Shown piece after piece: positions 7,827 through 18,230 of a DNA stretch of 64,000 nt; within the stretch, counting starts at the first letter, position 1, and each line of letters starts with the position of its first letter. A program made the position numbers and the translations under genes. The notes beneath the pieces are model-generated. The model was not told the origin of the DNA. It did not search any database and saw nothing but the letters and a program-made list of their open reading frames with translations. Location of the stretch: contig NZ_PXNS01000004.1 of NCBI RefSeq assembly GCF_003045775.1, positions 62,001 to 126,000 on the forward strand. Reading direction: 5' to 3'. This DNA comes from Halomonas litopenaei. Lineage in GTDB: Bacteria > Pseudomonadota > Gammaproteobacteria > Pseudomonadales > Halomonadaceae.

Positions 7827-9785
7827 TCAGGCTGTGGATGGATCAGACAGGCGGTAGTACCGCTCGATGGCATCCCGGGTGATGATACCGGAAATTCGCT
7901 TCTGCTTCGGTCGATAGCCGTGTTCCACGTAGAGTCCATCCACCTTGCTTTCGTTCAGCACGTTCAGCGCCTCGGTCAGGGTCGCCTGCAGGTGGATGGC
8001 CACCAGGTCCAGTCGCTGGCCGGGGATTTCCAGCAGGTCCAGCAACGCCTCCTTGTCTTCATCGGGGCTGGCCGCCGCTGGTGACACCGGCGGTGGCGAG
8101 CGATCGACGTTCTTGCCCGCGATGACATCTGCCTGGCCACCGGGGGCGCCCCCCTTGTCCATCAACACGTCCATGGCGGCATTGTCGTCGCTGGCTTCGC
8201 GTTGATCTTCCGGCGCCACCGGCGCTGCCTTGTGTTCCTGTTTCTCCCGCTGTCCCTGCTGCTCCTGCTCCTGCTGCTCGAGCAGATAACGCGCCAGGTC
8301 GGCCGCCTTCAGCGCCAGGGTCGGCTTGTCGTCGGTGGAACGTTCGATGATGATCCACACCGGTTTGGCCTCGAGCAATGCCCGAGCCTGGGTCTCCGAG
8401 ATCCGTCGCCTGGTGCGCACCAGGCTGCGCTCCATCACCGCCGGCACCGACACCCGCGACAACGCCTGCATCAGCGGTTGCTGAAGGGGGTGCAGACCAT
8501 GGCGCTTGACGCTGATGAAGAAGCCGTCACAGCGACACAGCTGGCGCGCGGTCAGGCAGGACACCACCACCGCCAGCATGCCCGGCAACAGAATATGCGG
8601 CATATGGGTCAGTTCGAGCAGCGCCATCAGCGCCGCCAGCGGCGCCTGCAATACCGCCCCCATCATCGCCGCCATGCCGATCATAGCGAATAGCCCAGGG
8701 TCTGCGGCCTTGTCCGGCCACATCCAGCCCCCGGCAATGCCGAACAGCGCCCCGGCAGCCGCGCCGACCACCAGCACCGGGCCGATGATGCTCACCGGCA
8801 CCCCGCAGCCTACCGCGAAGGCAGTCAGCAGCAGCTTGCCCAGCACCAGCGCCATCAGAATATCCAGCGTCAAACGATTGAACAGCGCATCGGACAGGCT
8901 GTCGTAGCCGATGCCCTGGACCTGGGGGTAGCACCAGGCCAATAGCGCCGCCAGGGCACCGACCAGTGCCAGGCGCCACCACAGCGGCAGACTGGCGATG
9001 CGCTCCGAGCGCGAGACATGGATGAACAGACCCGCCAGCAGACCGATACCAAAGGCCATGGCGGCGATCCAGTAGATATTGAACAGCGAGCCCATGGACA
9101 GATCGGGAACCGCGAAGGCAGGGTCGGCGCCATAGACCAGCTGGGAGACCAGGGCTCCCATGCAGGCCGCCAGGATGACCGGCATGAAGCCAACGATGGT
9201 GTATTCCATCATCACCACCTCCATGGCGAAGATCACCCCGGCGATGGGCGTATTGAAGGAGGCGGCGATGCCTGCCGCGGTACCGCATGCCACCAGCACC
9301 CGCAGGCTGTTGTGGGGCAGGCGCAGCAGTTGGCCGAGGCCACTGGAGGCGGCGGCGCCCAGGTGGATCGCCGGGCCTTCGCGCCCGGCGGACAGCCCCC
9401 CGACCACCGACACCACCCCCACCCACCACTGGTTCAACCAGTTGCGCAGCGGAAAGCGGCCCTGGTGATAGGTCAGGCGTTCGATCACATGGCTGACGCC
9501 GATCTTGCGGGCGGCCAGTGGCTGACGCCACAGCAGCACACCAATCACCGTCACCGCGATGATCGGCAGCACCATGCGCAGGCCGGTAGACAACTGCTCG
9601 AAGGCTTCGGGATCGTCGTAGGGCATCACCAGCATGGCGCCGACCATCAACGCCAGCCGGAAGACCACCATCAGACTGCCGGTGATCAGCCCCGTCACCA
9701 CCCCCAGCACGCACAGTTGCGGCAGGGCGTCGACGCTCGCCAGCTGGCGACGGAAGGCATCAAGACTGAGATCGGGCAGGCGCAT
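7827..9785 (-). CDS. ClC-family chloride channel/antiporter with C-terminal CBS region
   Basis: A 652-aa ClC protein. Residues about 20-430 form the membrane core, with the signature GREGP at 134-138 (E136 is the gating glutamate position) followed by AIHLGAAASSGLGQ, and a GxPxSxxGP-like segment (GVPVSIIGPVLVVGAAAG) at the second anion motif. The cytosolic C-terminus carries CBS-type sequence. It is split by about 80 residues of low-complexity sequence rich in Q, E, P and D (QEQEQQGQREKQEHK...), and ends with LVAIHLQATLTEALNVLNE and RISGIITRDAI. It may be a channel or an H+/Cl- exchanger. First gene of an operon with hemJ and thiD. The start ATG at 9785 is the natural one. Confidence 0.9.
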   Translation of the reverse strand: MRLPDLSLDAFRRQLASVDALPQLCVLGVVTGLITGSLMVVFRLALMVGAMLVMPYDDPEAFEQLSTGLRMVLPIIAVTVIGVLLWRQPLAARKIGVSHVIERLTYHQGRFPLRNWLNQWWVGVVSVVGGLSAGREGPAIHLGAAASSGLGQLLRLPHNSLRVLVACGTAAGIAASFNTPIAGVIFAMEVVMMEYTIVGFMPVILAACMGALVSQLVYGADPAFAVPDLSMGSLFNIYWIAAMAFGIGLLAGLFIHVSRSERIASLPLWWRLALVGALAALLAWCYPQVQGIGYDSLSDALFNRLTLDILMALVLGKLLLTAFAVGCGVPVSIIGPVLVVGAAAGALFGIAGGWMWPDKAADPGLFAMIGMAAMMGAVLQAPLAALMALLELTHMPHILLPGMLAVVVSCLTARQLCRCDGFFISVKRHGLHPLQQPLMQALSRVSVPAVMERSLVRTRRRISETQARALLEAKPVWIIIERSTDDKPTLALKAADLARYLLEQQEQEQQGQREKQEHKAAPVAPEDQREASDDNAAMDVLMDKGGAPGGQADVIAGKNVDRSPPPVSPAAASPDEDKEALLDLLEIPGQRLDLVAIHLQATLTEALNVLNESKVDGLYVEHGYRPKQKRISGIITRDAIERYYRLSDPSTA

Positions 9786-10048
9786 GGAGGTGTGGGTCGC
9801 TTCCTTGAGAGCGAAGGGTCGAGTCCCTGACGCAAGATGAAAGGCAGGCTTACCTTAGGTGACTATCTCTTGTGTATCATAGAACGTGACTTGGCACCCA
9901 GGCCGCCGTCATCGTCGTCTCTCGGAACCCCCATCGCCTGGCCCGAGAATCTCCAGGCAGGCCTGTGGCCAGGCCATTCGGCTCGCCTTGCGGGCGGCCA
10001 CATTTCCATGGCAATGCGCTGAAACAGCAAAGTGCAAAGGAGCGTTAC
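9786..10048. promoter_or_regulatory. Divergent intergenic region, ClC gene / argC
   Basis: 263 nt between divergent genes, so it must hold promoters for both. TATCAT at 9875-9880 could be a -10 for argC, but no convincing -35 is spaced correctly. No ARG box was recognised by eye. Confidence 0.35.
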
Positions 10049-11083
10049 GTGATCAAGGTTGGAATCGTCGGCGGCACCGGTTACACCGGCGTCGAACTGC
10101 TCAGGCTGCTGGCGCGCCACCCCGAGGTGGAGGTGGACGCGATCACCTCACGAAGCGAAGCCGGCCTCGGCGTGGCCGAACTCTATCCCAACCTGCGAGG
10201 TCACTACGACGAGCTGCGCTTTTCCGAGCCTGACCCGGAGCGCCTGGCGCGCTGCGACGCGGTGTTCTTCGCCACTCCCCACGGCGTCGCCCACGCGCTG
10301 GCCGGCGACCTGCTGGAGCGAGGCACCCGGGTGATCGATCTGTCAGCCGACTTCCGGCTACGCGACGCCGGCGTCTGGGCCGACTGGTACGGCCAGCCTC
10401 ACGGCGCCCCGGGTCTGCTCGAGGAAGCCGTCTACGGCCTGCCCGAGGTCAGCCGCGATCAGATTCGCCAGGCCCGCCTGATCGCCGTCCCCGGCTGCTA
10501 TCCCACCGCGGTGCAGCTTGGCTTTCTGCCGCTGCTGGAAGCCGGGCTGATCGACGCCGACCACCTGATCGCCGACTGCAAGTCTGGCGTCACCGGTGCC
10601 GGCCGTGGCGCCAAGGTGCCCTCGCTGCTGGCCGAGGCCAGTGAATCGATGAAGGCCTACGGCGCCTCCGGCCATCGTCACCTGCCGGAAATTCGCCAAG
10701 GGCTCGGCGACGCCGCCGGGGGTGAGGTCGGGCTGACCTTCGTGCCCCACCTGACGCCGATGATCCGCGGCATCCATGCCACCCTGTACGGGCGCCTGAC
10801 CGGCGAGCCCGGTGATCTCCAGCGCCTGTTCGAAGACCGCTTCGCCAACGAGCCCTTCGTCGACGTGATGCCCGCCGGCAGCCACCCCGAGACCCGTAGC
10901 GTCAAGGGCGCCAACCTTTGCCGCATCGCCGTACATCGCCCCGGCAACAGCGACACCGTGGTGGTGCTGGCCGTCATCGACAACCTGGTCAAGGGCGCCT
11001 CCGGCCAGGCCATCCACGCCCTCAATCTGATGTTCGGCTTCGACGAGACCGCCGGTCTCGACGCCCCGGCGATGATGCCCTGA
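10049..11083 (+). CDS. argC: ArgC, N-acetyl-gamma-glutamyl-phosphate reductase
   Basis: A 344-aa NADPH-dependent reductase, third step of arginine synthesis. The N-terminal nucleotide-binding loop is [17 protein letters not shown]; the catalytic cysteine is C150 in AVPGCYPTA; the substrate-binding SGVTGAGR and [12 protein letters not shown] are present. The start is GTG at 10049, preceded by AAGGAG, and matches the usual family N-terminus (MIKVGIVG). An upstream in-frame ATG would add 28 residues with no similarity. Monocistronic, ending in a strong hairpin. Other arg genes are not in the window. Confidence 0.97.
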   Translation: MIKVGIVGGTGYTGVELLRLLARHPEVEVDAITSRSEAGLGVAELYPNLRGHYDELRFSEPDPERLARCDAVFFATPHGVAHALAGDLLERGTRVIDLSADFRLRDAGVWADWYGQPHGAPGLLEEAVYGLPEVSRDQIRQARLIAVPGCYPTAVQLGFLPLLEAGLIDADHLIADCKSGVTGAGRGAKVPSLLAEASESMKAYGASGHRHLPEIRQGLGDAAGGEVGLTFVPHLTPMIRGIHATLYGRLTGEPGDLQRLFEDRFANEPFVDVMPAGSHPETRSVKGANLCRIAVHRPGNSDTVVVLAVIDNLVKGASGQAIHALNLMFGFDETAGLDAPAMMP

Positions 11084-11088
11084 GGCCC

Positions 11089-11113
11089 ATCCCCCCGCTT
11101 GCTGCGGGGGGAT
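11089..11113 (+). terminator. argC terminator
   Basis: A perfect 10-bp stem ATCCCCCCGC / GCGGGGGGAT with a TTGCT loop begins 5 nt after the argC stop codon. The following T-run is poor. Confidence 0.7.
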
Positions 11114-11148
11114 GTCGACGTAACAGGCGCCTTACCTCCGAGGAAAAG

Positions 11149-11178
11149 TTGACCCTTTTACTCTGGCTTGGGGATAAT
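11149..11178 (+). promoter_or_regulatory. Predicted sigma70 promoter of erpA
   Basis: TTGACC (11149-11154) and GATAAT (11173-11178) with an 18-nt spacer each match the sigma70 consensus at five of six positions. The start codon of erpA is 75 nt downstream of the -10. Confidence 0.7.
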
Positions 11179-11252
11179 GACCGATGCGGTCGACGTCGGC
11201 TGATCGGCGACATCGACCGCTTTGACCCTGTTTCTCGACCCCGGGAGCTCTC

Positions 11253-11606
11253 ATGAGCGGTGCCGAATCCTTTGTCCCCACCCCGCTACTGCTGTCCGAC
11301 AACGCCCAGCGCCGACTCAAGGCACTGATGGCCGAAGACGGCGCCAGCAACATCGCCCTGCGCGTCTATGTCACGGGAGGCGGCTGCTCGGGATTTCAGT
11401 ACGGCTTCGACGTGGCCGACGGCGTCAACGACGACGACACCGAGATTCCCTTCGGCGATGTCGCGTTGGTGGTCGACCCGCTGTCCTACCAGTACCTGGT
11501 CGGCTCCACCATCGACTATGAGGAAGGCCTGGCCGGCGCGCGCTTTCTGGTGCAGAACCCCAACGCCACCACCACCTGTGGTTGCGGCGCCTCCTTTATG
11601 GTGTAG
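11253..11606 (+). CDS. erpA: ErpA, A-type iron-sulfur cluster insertion protein
   Basis: A 117-aa A-type carrier that passes [4Fe-4S] or [2Fe-2S] clusters to apo-proteins such as the isoprenoid enzymes IspG and IspH. The three conserved cysteines are present: C45 in [11 protein letters not shown] and C109/C111 in TTCGCGASF. Length and N-terminus match ErpA more than IscA. Monocistronic, with its own promoter. Confidence 0.95.
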   Translation: MSGAESFVPTPLLLSDNAQRRLKALMAEDGASNIALRVYVTGGGCSGFQYGFDVADGVNDDDTEIPFGDVALVVDPLSYQYLVGSTIDYEEGLAGARFLVQNPNATTTCGCGASFMV

Positions 11607-11827
11607 CGACCTTGCTGCGCGTCAGCCGACGCGACAGCAACACGCCTTTCCAGATAGCGCTTGATGCAGCCCTTGATGCCACCCTCGACGCAGCCTCCCG
11701 GCTGCGTCTTGCATTGTGTTGTGGCGCCGCCAGCGTTGGCCCAGCGGATTCTCCCCCAACTTGACCCCTTCCCCGCAACTCGCCATGGTAGTTGAGGATT
11801 TCACAATAACGTCAACTGGGGAAAATC

Positions 11828-12583
11828 ATGAAAACCGCCCTTACTTCTGCCGCTCTTACCTCCGCCCTGCTCGCCTTCGGTGTCATCGGCAGCGCCCAGG
11901 CCGAGACCCTGAACGTGGCCACCGACCCGAGCTTCGTGCCGTTCGAGATGATGGACCAGGAATCCGGCGAAATGGTCGGCTTCGACATGGACATCATTGC
12001 CGAGCTGGCCGAGCGTGCCGGTTTCGAATACGAACTGCGCACCATGGACTTCAACGGCATCATTCCCGCCGTCCAGACCGGTAACGTCGACATCGCCATC
12101 GCCGGTATCACCATCACCGACGAACGTGCCGAGATCGTCGACTTCTCCGACCCCTACTACGACAGCGGTCTGAAGATCCTGGTCAACGCCGACGAAGAAG
12201 GCGTCAGCGAGATCGATGACCTGTCCGGCATGCGTATCGGCACCAAGATCGGCTCCACCAGCTATGACTTCCTCCAGGAAAACCTGGGCGAGGACGCCGA
12301 GATCACCCCCTATCCGGGCACCAGCGACATGTACATGGCCCTGCTCGGTGGCAGCGTCGATGCCGCCTTCTACGACGCCCCCAACGTCGGCTACTTCTCC
12401 CAGACCCGTGGCGAAGGCAAGGTCAAGGTCGTTGGTCCGCTGTACGAAGGCCAGCAGTACGGCATCGTCTTCGTCAAGGGCAGCGAGTGGGTAGAGCCGG
12501 TCAACGAGGCCCTGGCGGCGATGAAGGAAGACGGCACCTACGACGAGATCCACGCCAAGTGGTTTGGTTCCACCAGCGAGTGA
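11828..12583 (+). CDS. Polar amino-acid ABC transporter, periplasmic binding protein
   Basis: A 251-aa family-3 solute-binding protein (GlnH/HisJ type). A Sec signal peptide ends near AQA-ETL (about residue 20-22). The mature protein opens with [16 protein letters not shown], followed by [16 protein letters not shown], the family signature region, and [14 protein letters not shown]. It delivers an amino acid, probably glutamine or another polar one; specificity cannot be read from sequence alone. First gene of a three-gene transporter unit. A hairpin separates it from the permease, which would allow an excess of binding protein. The 221-nt upstream gap (11607-11827) should contain the promoter. 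Confidence 0.92.
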   Translation: MKTALTSAALTSALLAFGVIGSAQAETLNVATDPSFVPFEMMDQESGEMVGFDMDIIAELAERAGFEYELRTMDFNGIIPAVQTGNVDIAIAGITITDERAEIVDFSDPYYDSGLKILVNADEEGVSEIDDLSGMRIGTKIGSTSYDFLQENLGEDAEITPYPGTSDMYMALLGGSVDAAFYDAPNVGYFSQTRGEGKVKVVGPLYEGQQYGIVFVKGSEWVEPVNEALAAMKEDGTYDEIHAKWFGSTSE

Positions 12584-12624
12584 TCGCAGTCCATAGCGAC
12601 CTGGGCAACCGACCTGGGATTCAT

Positions 12625-12649
12625 GGGGGCCGGTACACGACCGGCCCCC
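12625..12649 (+). terminator. Intra-operon hairpin between binding protein and permease
   Basis: A perfect 10-bp stem GGGGGCCGGT / ACCGGCCCCC with a 5-nt loop sits 42 nt after the binding-protein stop and about 100 nt before the permease. It has almost no T-tract, so partial termination or 3'-end protection of the binding-protein mRNA is more likely than full termination. Confidence 0.6.
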
Positions 12650-12747
12650 TTGGTGTTACCCGGACGTCACCCCGAGGCACTGTCTCGACCCCGGCATCAA
12701 GGCCTCTCGCCTTGTCCTGATTTCACGTGCATGACGGAGACCCACTC

Positions 12748-13419
12748 GTGGACGTCAACTTCCAATTCGACTGGTCGGCGGCGCTGTCCTCCATCCCCCA
12801 GCTGCTGACCGGCATCCCCTATACCCTGCTGATTTCCTTCGGCGGTCTGGCCATCGGCTTTGTCATCGGCATCATCTTCGGCCTGTTGCGCATTTCCCCG
12901 AGCGCCTGGCTGCGTGTTCCCGCCGTGGCCTACATCGAAATCTTCCGCGGCACCCCGGTACTGGTACAGGTGCTGTTCATCTTCTATGGCCTGCCAAGCA
13001 TCCTTGGTGGCCCCATCGATGCGGTCACCGCAGGTATCGCTGCCATCGCCGTCAACTCCGGCGCCTACATCTCGGAGATCGTGCGCGGTGGTGTGCAGTC
13101 CATCGAGCGCGGCCAGCGCGAGGCCGGCCTGTCGCTGGGCCTGTCCCGCCGCCAGACCTTCCGCTACATCATCTGGCCCCAGTCCTTCCGCCGCATGATC
13201 CCGGCGCTGGGCAACCAGGCCATCATCAGCATCAAGGACACCTCGCTGTTCGCCGTCATCGGCGTTGGCGAGCTGGTGCGCCAGGGCCAGATCTACATCG
13301 CCACCACCTTCACCGCCCTGGAGGTCTATCTGATGGTGGCGCTGCTCTATCTTGCCATCACCCTTTCCTTGTCCTTCGCCCTGCGCATGCTCGAGCGCAA
13401 GGGCCTGGTGGGCCAGTGA
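12748..13419 (+). CDS. Polar amino-acid ABC transporter permease
   Basis: A 223-aa HisM/GlnP-type permease with the N-terminal signature [19 protein letters not shown] and the EAA loop [22 protein letters not shown] that docks on the ATPase. About five membrane helices are predicted. The GTG at 12748 has GGAG 8 nt upstream; another GTG 21 nt earlier would give seven extra residues and lacks a ribosome site. [15 protein letters not shown] [11 protein letters not shown] is conserved. Ends 13 nt before the ATPase gene. Confidence 0.93.
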   Translation: MDVNFQFDWSAALSSIPQLLTGIPYTLLISFGGLAIGFVIGIIFGLLRISPSAWLRVPAVAYIEIFRGTPVLVQVLFIFYGLPSILGGPIDAVTAGIAAIAVNSGAYISEIVRGGVQSIERGQREAGLSLGLSRRQTFRYIIWPQSFRRMIPALGNQAIISIKDTSLFAVIGVGELVRQGQIYIATTFTALEVYLMVALLYLAITLSLSFALRMLERKGLVGQ

Positions 13420-13432
13420 GGTGCAACATCCC

Positions 13433-14218
<786 letters not shown>

Positions 14219-14243
14219 AAAAACCGCCCGTTCGAGCCTCTCA

Positions 14244-14277
14244 AACGCCCTGTCGAGTGATCGACAGGGCGTTTTTT
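14244..14277 (+). terminator. Rho-independent terminator of the amino-acid ABC operon
   Basis: Stem AACGCCCTGTCGA / TCGACAGGGCGTT with loop GTGA, followed by a run of seven T. A textbook intrinsic terminator 26 nt after the ATPase stop. Confidence 0.92.
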
Positions 14278-14280
14278 TGG

Positions 14281-14691
14281 CTTTTTGGGGCTGTGGACAA
14301 GATTTTTCACATTTGGCTGCGAAGCCCACTGCCACGGGGGCTGTGGGCAAGTCGGCGAGTTGTTCACCGTCGCGGTGACAACCGCCCCCGAGCTCGGTGG
14401 ATAACTGGTGGAAGCCGAGCCCTGTGGGCAAGTCGTGATTGTGTCCACAGGCAGATAACACGCCATCAAACGCTGGTACGTCCCTTGTCCAACAAAGGAT
14501 CAACATTGTACCTATTTGTTTTTTGTAGATTTAAATGGTTTTTCCACAGAAAGTGTCCACACCAGTAGTTACAACCACTACAGAACTTCCTTTCTTATTC
14601 TTTTATTTTTTTATAGGTAGGTAAGTGAAGCTCCTGCCTGACAGACGGGGTGTGGAAAACCCTGACGTTTACCCACAGGAGGGTTTATACT
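14281..14691. other. Probable chromosomal replication origin (oriC)
   Basis: This gene-free stretch upstream of mnmG is dense in DnaA-box-like 9-mers. On the minus strand: TTGTCCACA (14292-14300), TTGCCCACA (14342-14350 and 14423-14431), TTATCCACC (14396-14404), TTTTCCACA (14651-14659). On the plus strand: GTGTCCACA (14441-14449 and 14553-14561), TTTTCCACA (14540-14548), TTACCCACA (14669-14677). Two AT-rich tracts (about 14506-14545 and 14588-14620, the latter nearly all T/A) could unwind. Origin next to mnmG is the E. coli arrangement, and parAB lies just downstream. A -10-like TATACT at 14686-14691 with CTGACG upstream may be the mnmG promoter. None of the boxes is a perfect TTATCCACA, and GATC sites are scarce. 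Confidence 0.75.
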
Positions 14692-14758
14692 GGCCGGCTA
14701 TTTTTCGTACGAACCCAATATCCAGACCGCTGGCGCGCTGCGCCGAACGAGGTGAACC

Positions 14759-16654
14759 TTGGAGTATCCCGACCGCTTTGACGTCATCGTCATCGGCGGT
14801 GGCCATGCTGGAACGGAAGCTGCCCTGGCCTCTGCCCGCATGGGTTGCCAGACCCTGCTGTTGACCCACAACATCGAGACCCTGGGCCAGATGTCCTGCA
14901 ATCCCGCCATCGGCGGGATCGGCAAGAGTCATCTGGTCAAGGAAATCGACGCCCTCGGCGGCGCCATGGGATTGGCGACGGACCTGGGCGGGATCCAGTT
15001 TCGCGTGCTCAACGCCCGCAAGGGCCCCGCGGTACGGGCGACCCGTGCCCAGGCCGATCGTGTGCGCTACAAGGCCGCGATTCGTGGCATGCTGGAAAAC
15101 CAACCGAACCTGACGCTGTTCCAGCAGGCCGCCGGCGACCTGATCGTCGACCAGGACACCGTGCGCGGCGTGGCCACCGAGACTGGACTGCGATTTCTGG
15201 CCGAAACCGTGGTGCTGTGCACCGGTACCTTCCTCGGCGGGGTGATCCACATCGGGCTGGACAACAGCCGTGGTGGTCGTGCCGGGGATCCGCCCTCCAA
15301 TGCCCTGGCCGAGCGTCTGCGCGCCTTGCCGTTTCGGGTCGATCGCCTGAAGACCGGCACCCCGCCGCGCATCGATGCCAAGAGCGTCGACTTCTCGCGC
15401 CTCGAGGAACAGCCGGGCGACAGTCCGACTCCGGTGATGTCCTACCTGGGATCACGGGACATGCATCCGCGTCAGGTCAGCTGCCATATCGCCCATACCA
15501 ACGAGCGCACCCACGAGATCATCTTCGACAATCTCGATCGCTCGCCGATGTTCTCCGGGGTGATCGAAGGGGTCGGGCCGCGCTACTGCCCGTCCATCGA
15601 AGACAAGGTCCACCGCTTCGCCGACAAGACCAGCCACCAGGTGTTCGTCGAGCCGGAGGGTCTGGATACCCATGAGCTATACCCAAATGGTATTTCGACC
15701 TCCTTGCCCTTCGACGTGCAGCTCAAGGTGGTGCGCTCCATCGAAGGTCTCGAGCGGGCCCATATCACCCGTCCGGGCTACGCCATCGAGTACGACTTCT
15801 TCGATCCGCGGGACCTGAAGCACTCGCTGGAAACCAAATTTATCCACAACCTGTTTTTCGCCGGCCAGATCAACGGCACCACCGGCTACGAGGAAGCGGG
15901 GGCCCAGGGCCTGCTCGCCGGGCTCAACGCCGCGCGTCGCGCCAAGGCGCTCGACGCCTGGTGTCCGCGCCGCGACGAGGCCTACCTCGGGGTGCTGGTG
16001 GATGACCTGATCACCCTGGGCACCAAGGAGCCCTACCGGATGTTCACCTCCCGCGCCGAGTACCGGCTGTTGCTGCGTGAGGACAACGCCGACATGCGCC
16101 TGACCGAACACGGTCGCGCACTGGGGCTGGTGGACGATGAGCGCTGGGCACGGTTCAGCGACAAGCGTGAAGCGGTGGAGCGCGAGAGCGCCCGGCTCAA
16201 GGCGACCTGGGTGCAGCCCGGGACCGATGCCGCCGCCACCATCGAGCAAATCACCGGCAAGCCTCTGGCCCGCGAGTACAGCCTGATGGACCTGCTCAAG
16301 CGCCCGGAACTCGGCTATGCCGACGTGGCTGCGGCCAAGGGTGAGCCGGTGAGCGACGAGACGGTCGCCGAACAGGTCCAGATCCAGGCCAAGTACCAGG
16401 GCTACATCGATCGTCAGCAGGACGAGATCGACAAGCTCAAGCGTCACGAGTCCATGGCCCTGCCGACCGATCTCGACTACAGCCGAGTCGAGGGGCTGTC
16501 CCACGAGATTCGCCAGAAGCTCGCCGAGGCGCGCCCGGAGACCCTGGCCCAGGCCGGGCGGATCAGCGGGGTGACCCCGGCGGCAGTATCGATCCTGCTG
16601 ATTCACCTCAAGAAACGCCGGTTGCTCGATGATCGCGAGGTAGCCAGCGGATGA
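14759..16654 (+). CDS. mnmG: MnmG (GidA), tRNA-U34 carboxymethylaminomethyl modification enzyme
   Basis: A 631-aa FAD enzyme that, with MnmE, installs the cmnm5 group on uridine 34 of certain tRNAs. FAD-binding [17 protein letters not shown] is at the N-terminus; [24 protein letters not shown] and the family signature [12 protein letters not shown] and [16 protein letters not shown] follow. The start is TTG at 14759: GAGGTGA is 6 nt upstream and the resulting [14 protein letters not shown] matches the usual family N-terminus. It opens an mnmG-rsmG-parA-parB block directly beside the presumed origin. MnmE is not in the window. Confidence 0.97.
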   Translation: MEYPDRFDVIVIGGGHAGTEAALASARMGCQTLLLTHNIETLGQMSCNPAIGGIGKSHLVKEIDALGGAMGLATDLGGIQFRVLNARKGPAVRATRAQADRVRYKAAIRGMLENQPNLTLFQQAAGDLIVDQDTVRGVATETGLRFLAETVVLCTGTFLGGVIHIGLDNSRGGRAGDPPSNALAERLRALPFRVDRLKTGTPPRIDAKSVDFSRLEEQPGDSPTPVMSYLGSRDMHPRQVSCHIAHTNERTHEIIFDNLDRSPMFSGVIEGVGPRYCPSIEDKVHRFADKTSHQVFVEPEGLDTHELYPNGISTSLPFDVQLKVVRSIEGLERAHITRPGYAIEYDFFDPRDLKHSLETKFIHNLFFAGQINGTTGYEEAGAQGLLAGLNAARRAKALDAWCPRRDEAYLGVLVDDLITLGTKEPYRMFTSRAEYRLLLREDNADMRLTEHGRALGLVDDERWARFSDKREAVERESARLKATWVQPGTDAAATIEQITGKPLAREYSLMDLLKRPELGYADVAAAKGEPVSDETVAEQVQIQAKYQGYIDRQQDEIDKLKRHESMALPTDLDYSRVEGLSHEIRQKLAEARPETLAQAGRISGVTPAAVSILLIHLKKRRLLDDREVASG

Positions 16655-17319
16655 GTCAGGCGATGTCCCCGGCCCTGCAGCAGCGACTGCACGAGCGCTT
16701 GAGCGAGGGCCTTGCCGCCCTCGAGATCACGGCCACCGCCGCCCAGCTTGACCAGCTTCTGGCCCTGGTGGGTCTGTTGCACAAGTGGAACCGGGCCTAT
16801 AACCTCACGGCGGTACGCGATCCGCTGGACATGGTCTCTCGCCACGTGCTCGACAGCGCCGCGGTGCTGCCCTGGGTCAAGGGCCCACGGGTGCTCGACG
16901 TGGGTGCGGGGCCTGGCCTGCCCGGCCTGGTGCTGGCGATCCTCAACCCCGAGCTCGACGTCAGCCTGCTCGACAGCAACGGCAAGAAGGTTCGCTTTCA
17001 GCGTCAGGCGGTGATGGAACTTGGGCTTGCCCGGGTGACCCCGATCCAGGCGCGAGTGGAAGCCTATACCCCGGCCGAAGGCGGGTTCGATCAACTGATC
17101 TCGCGGGCCTTTGCCAGCCTCGAGGACTTCGTCGAGCTGACCCGGCCGCTGCTGGCGCCCCACGGCCAGTGGCTGGCGATGAAAGGGCCGGCGGTGGACG
17201 GCGAGCTCGAACGCCTGGAGGACGACGTGCGCTGTGTCTCGCGCCATGCGTTGAGGGTGCCGTACGAGTCAGCGGGTCGAGAACTGGTTATGCTGGAACC
17301 CGAGGCCGGGGGCCGCTAG
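16651..17319 (+). CDS. rsmG: RsmG (GidB), 16S rRNA m7G527 methyltransferase
   Basis: A 222-aa SAM-dependent methyltransferase that makes 7-methylguanosine at 16S rRNA G527; loss gives low-level streptomycin resistance in other bacteria. [13 protein letters not shown], the SAM-binding [17 protein letters not shown] and [10 protein letters not shown] are typical. The ATG overlaps the mnmG stop by 4 nt (ATGA), so translation is coupled. Confidence 0.96.
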   Translation: MSQAMSPALQQRLHERLSEGLAALEITATAAQLDQLLALVGLLHKWNRAYNLTAVRDPLDMVSRHVLDSAAVLPWVKGPRVLDVGAGPGLPGLVLAILNPELDVSLLDSNGKKVRFQRQAVMELGLARVTPIQARVEAYTPAEGGFDQLISRAFASLEDFVELTRPLLAPHGQWLAMKGPAVDGELERLEDDVRCVSRHALRVPYESAGRELVMLEPEAGGR

Positions 17320-17393
17320 GCTCGGGCTTGGGGTTCGGTTTCACGATTTTGCCGCCACCAGCCACCCGAGAATTTCCACGCAAGGATGACGTC

Positions 17394-18164
17394 GTGACCA
17401 AAATCATCGCCTTGACCAACCAGAAGGGTGGGGTCGGCAAGACCACCTCTGCCGTCAACCTGGCCGCCAGTCTGGCGTCGCTGGATCGCCGCGTACTGCT
17501 GGTCGATCTCGATCCCCAGGGCCACGCCACCATGGGCAGTGGTGTCGACAAGCACAGCCTCGAGGGCAGCGTGCTCGACGTCATCCTGGGCGACAAGCGC
17601 CCGGTGGAGGTCATCCTCGACTGCCCCGAGGCGGGCTACGCCCTGCTGCCGGGCAATGGCGACCTGACCGCCGCCGAGGTCGAGCTGCTCGATCGTGGTG
17701 AAGGCCGCGAGCGGGCGCTGGCCAAGGCGCTGGACGAAGTCGCCGGCGAGTACGACGTGGTGATGATCGACTGCCCACCGTCGCTGAACATGCTCACCGT
17801 CAATGCGCTGACCGCCGCCGATGGGGTACTGATACCGCTGCAGTGCGAGTTCTATGCCCTGGAAGGCCTGTCGGCGCTGCTCGACACCGTCGAGCAGATC
17901 AAGGACAGCGTGAATCCGGGCCTCGAGATCTTCGGGATCCTGCGCACCATGTTCGACGCCCGCAACAGCCTGACCCGGGACGTCAGCAAGCAGCTGCGGG
18001 ACTACTTCGGCGATGCCCTGCTCAAGACCACCATTCCACGCAACGTGCGGGTTGCCGAGGCGCCGAGTCACGGCCTGCCGGTTACCAAGTACGCACGCTT
18101 CTCGCGGGGCAGCCAGGCCCACCGGGTGCTGGCCAAGGAACTGATTCGTCGGCTGTCGCTGTAG
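17394..18164 (+). CDS. parA: ParA/Soj chromosome partitioning ATPase
   Basis: A 256-aa deviant Walker-A ATPase (KGGVGKTT at 11-18, with the signature lysine K11). VDLDPQGHATMG and VMIDCPPSLNMLT are the Walker A' and B regions. The GTG at 17394 has AAGGA 7 nt upstream and gives the standard MTKIIALTNQ start; a longer reading extends back into rsmG without similarity. It works with ParB to segregate origin regions. GTTTCACG at 17336-17343, just upstream, matches half of the parS consensus only. Confidence 0.97.
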   Translation: MTKIIALTNQKGGVGKTTSAVNLAASLASLDRRVLLVDLDPQGHATMGSGVDKHSLEGSVLDVILGDKRPVEVILDCPEAGYALLPGNGDLTAAEVELLDRGEGRERALAKALDEVAGEYDVVMIDCPPSLNMLTVNALTAADGVLIPLQCEFYALEGLSALLDTVEQIKDSVNPGLEIFGILRTMFDARNSLTRDVSKQLRDYFGDALLKTTIPRNVRVAEAPSHGLPVTKYARFSRGSQAHRVLAKELIRRLSL

Positions 18165-18230
18165 CCCCGGCCAGGGTGGCAAGGGCCAGCAGTGTCGAAT
18201 TTTTGAGCGTGCTGTGATGAGGATGAATCG

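Noticed and set aside
9018..9830. A long His/Gln-rich plus-strand frame opposite the ClC gene
   Set aside because: Antisense to a confident membrane protein gene; histidine-rich text arises from reading hydrophobic codons backwards.
12719..12734. parS site around TTTCACGTGC
   Set aside because: Only about 11 of 16 positions match the consensus, and the palindrome is broken on the right side.
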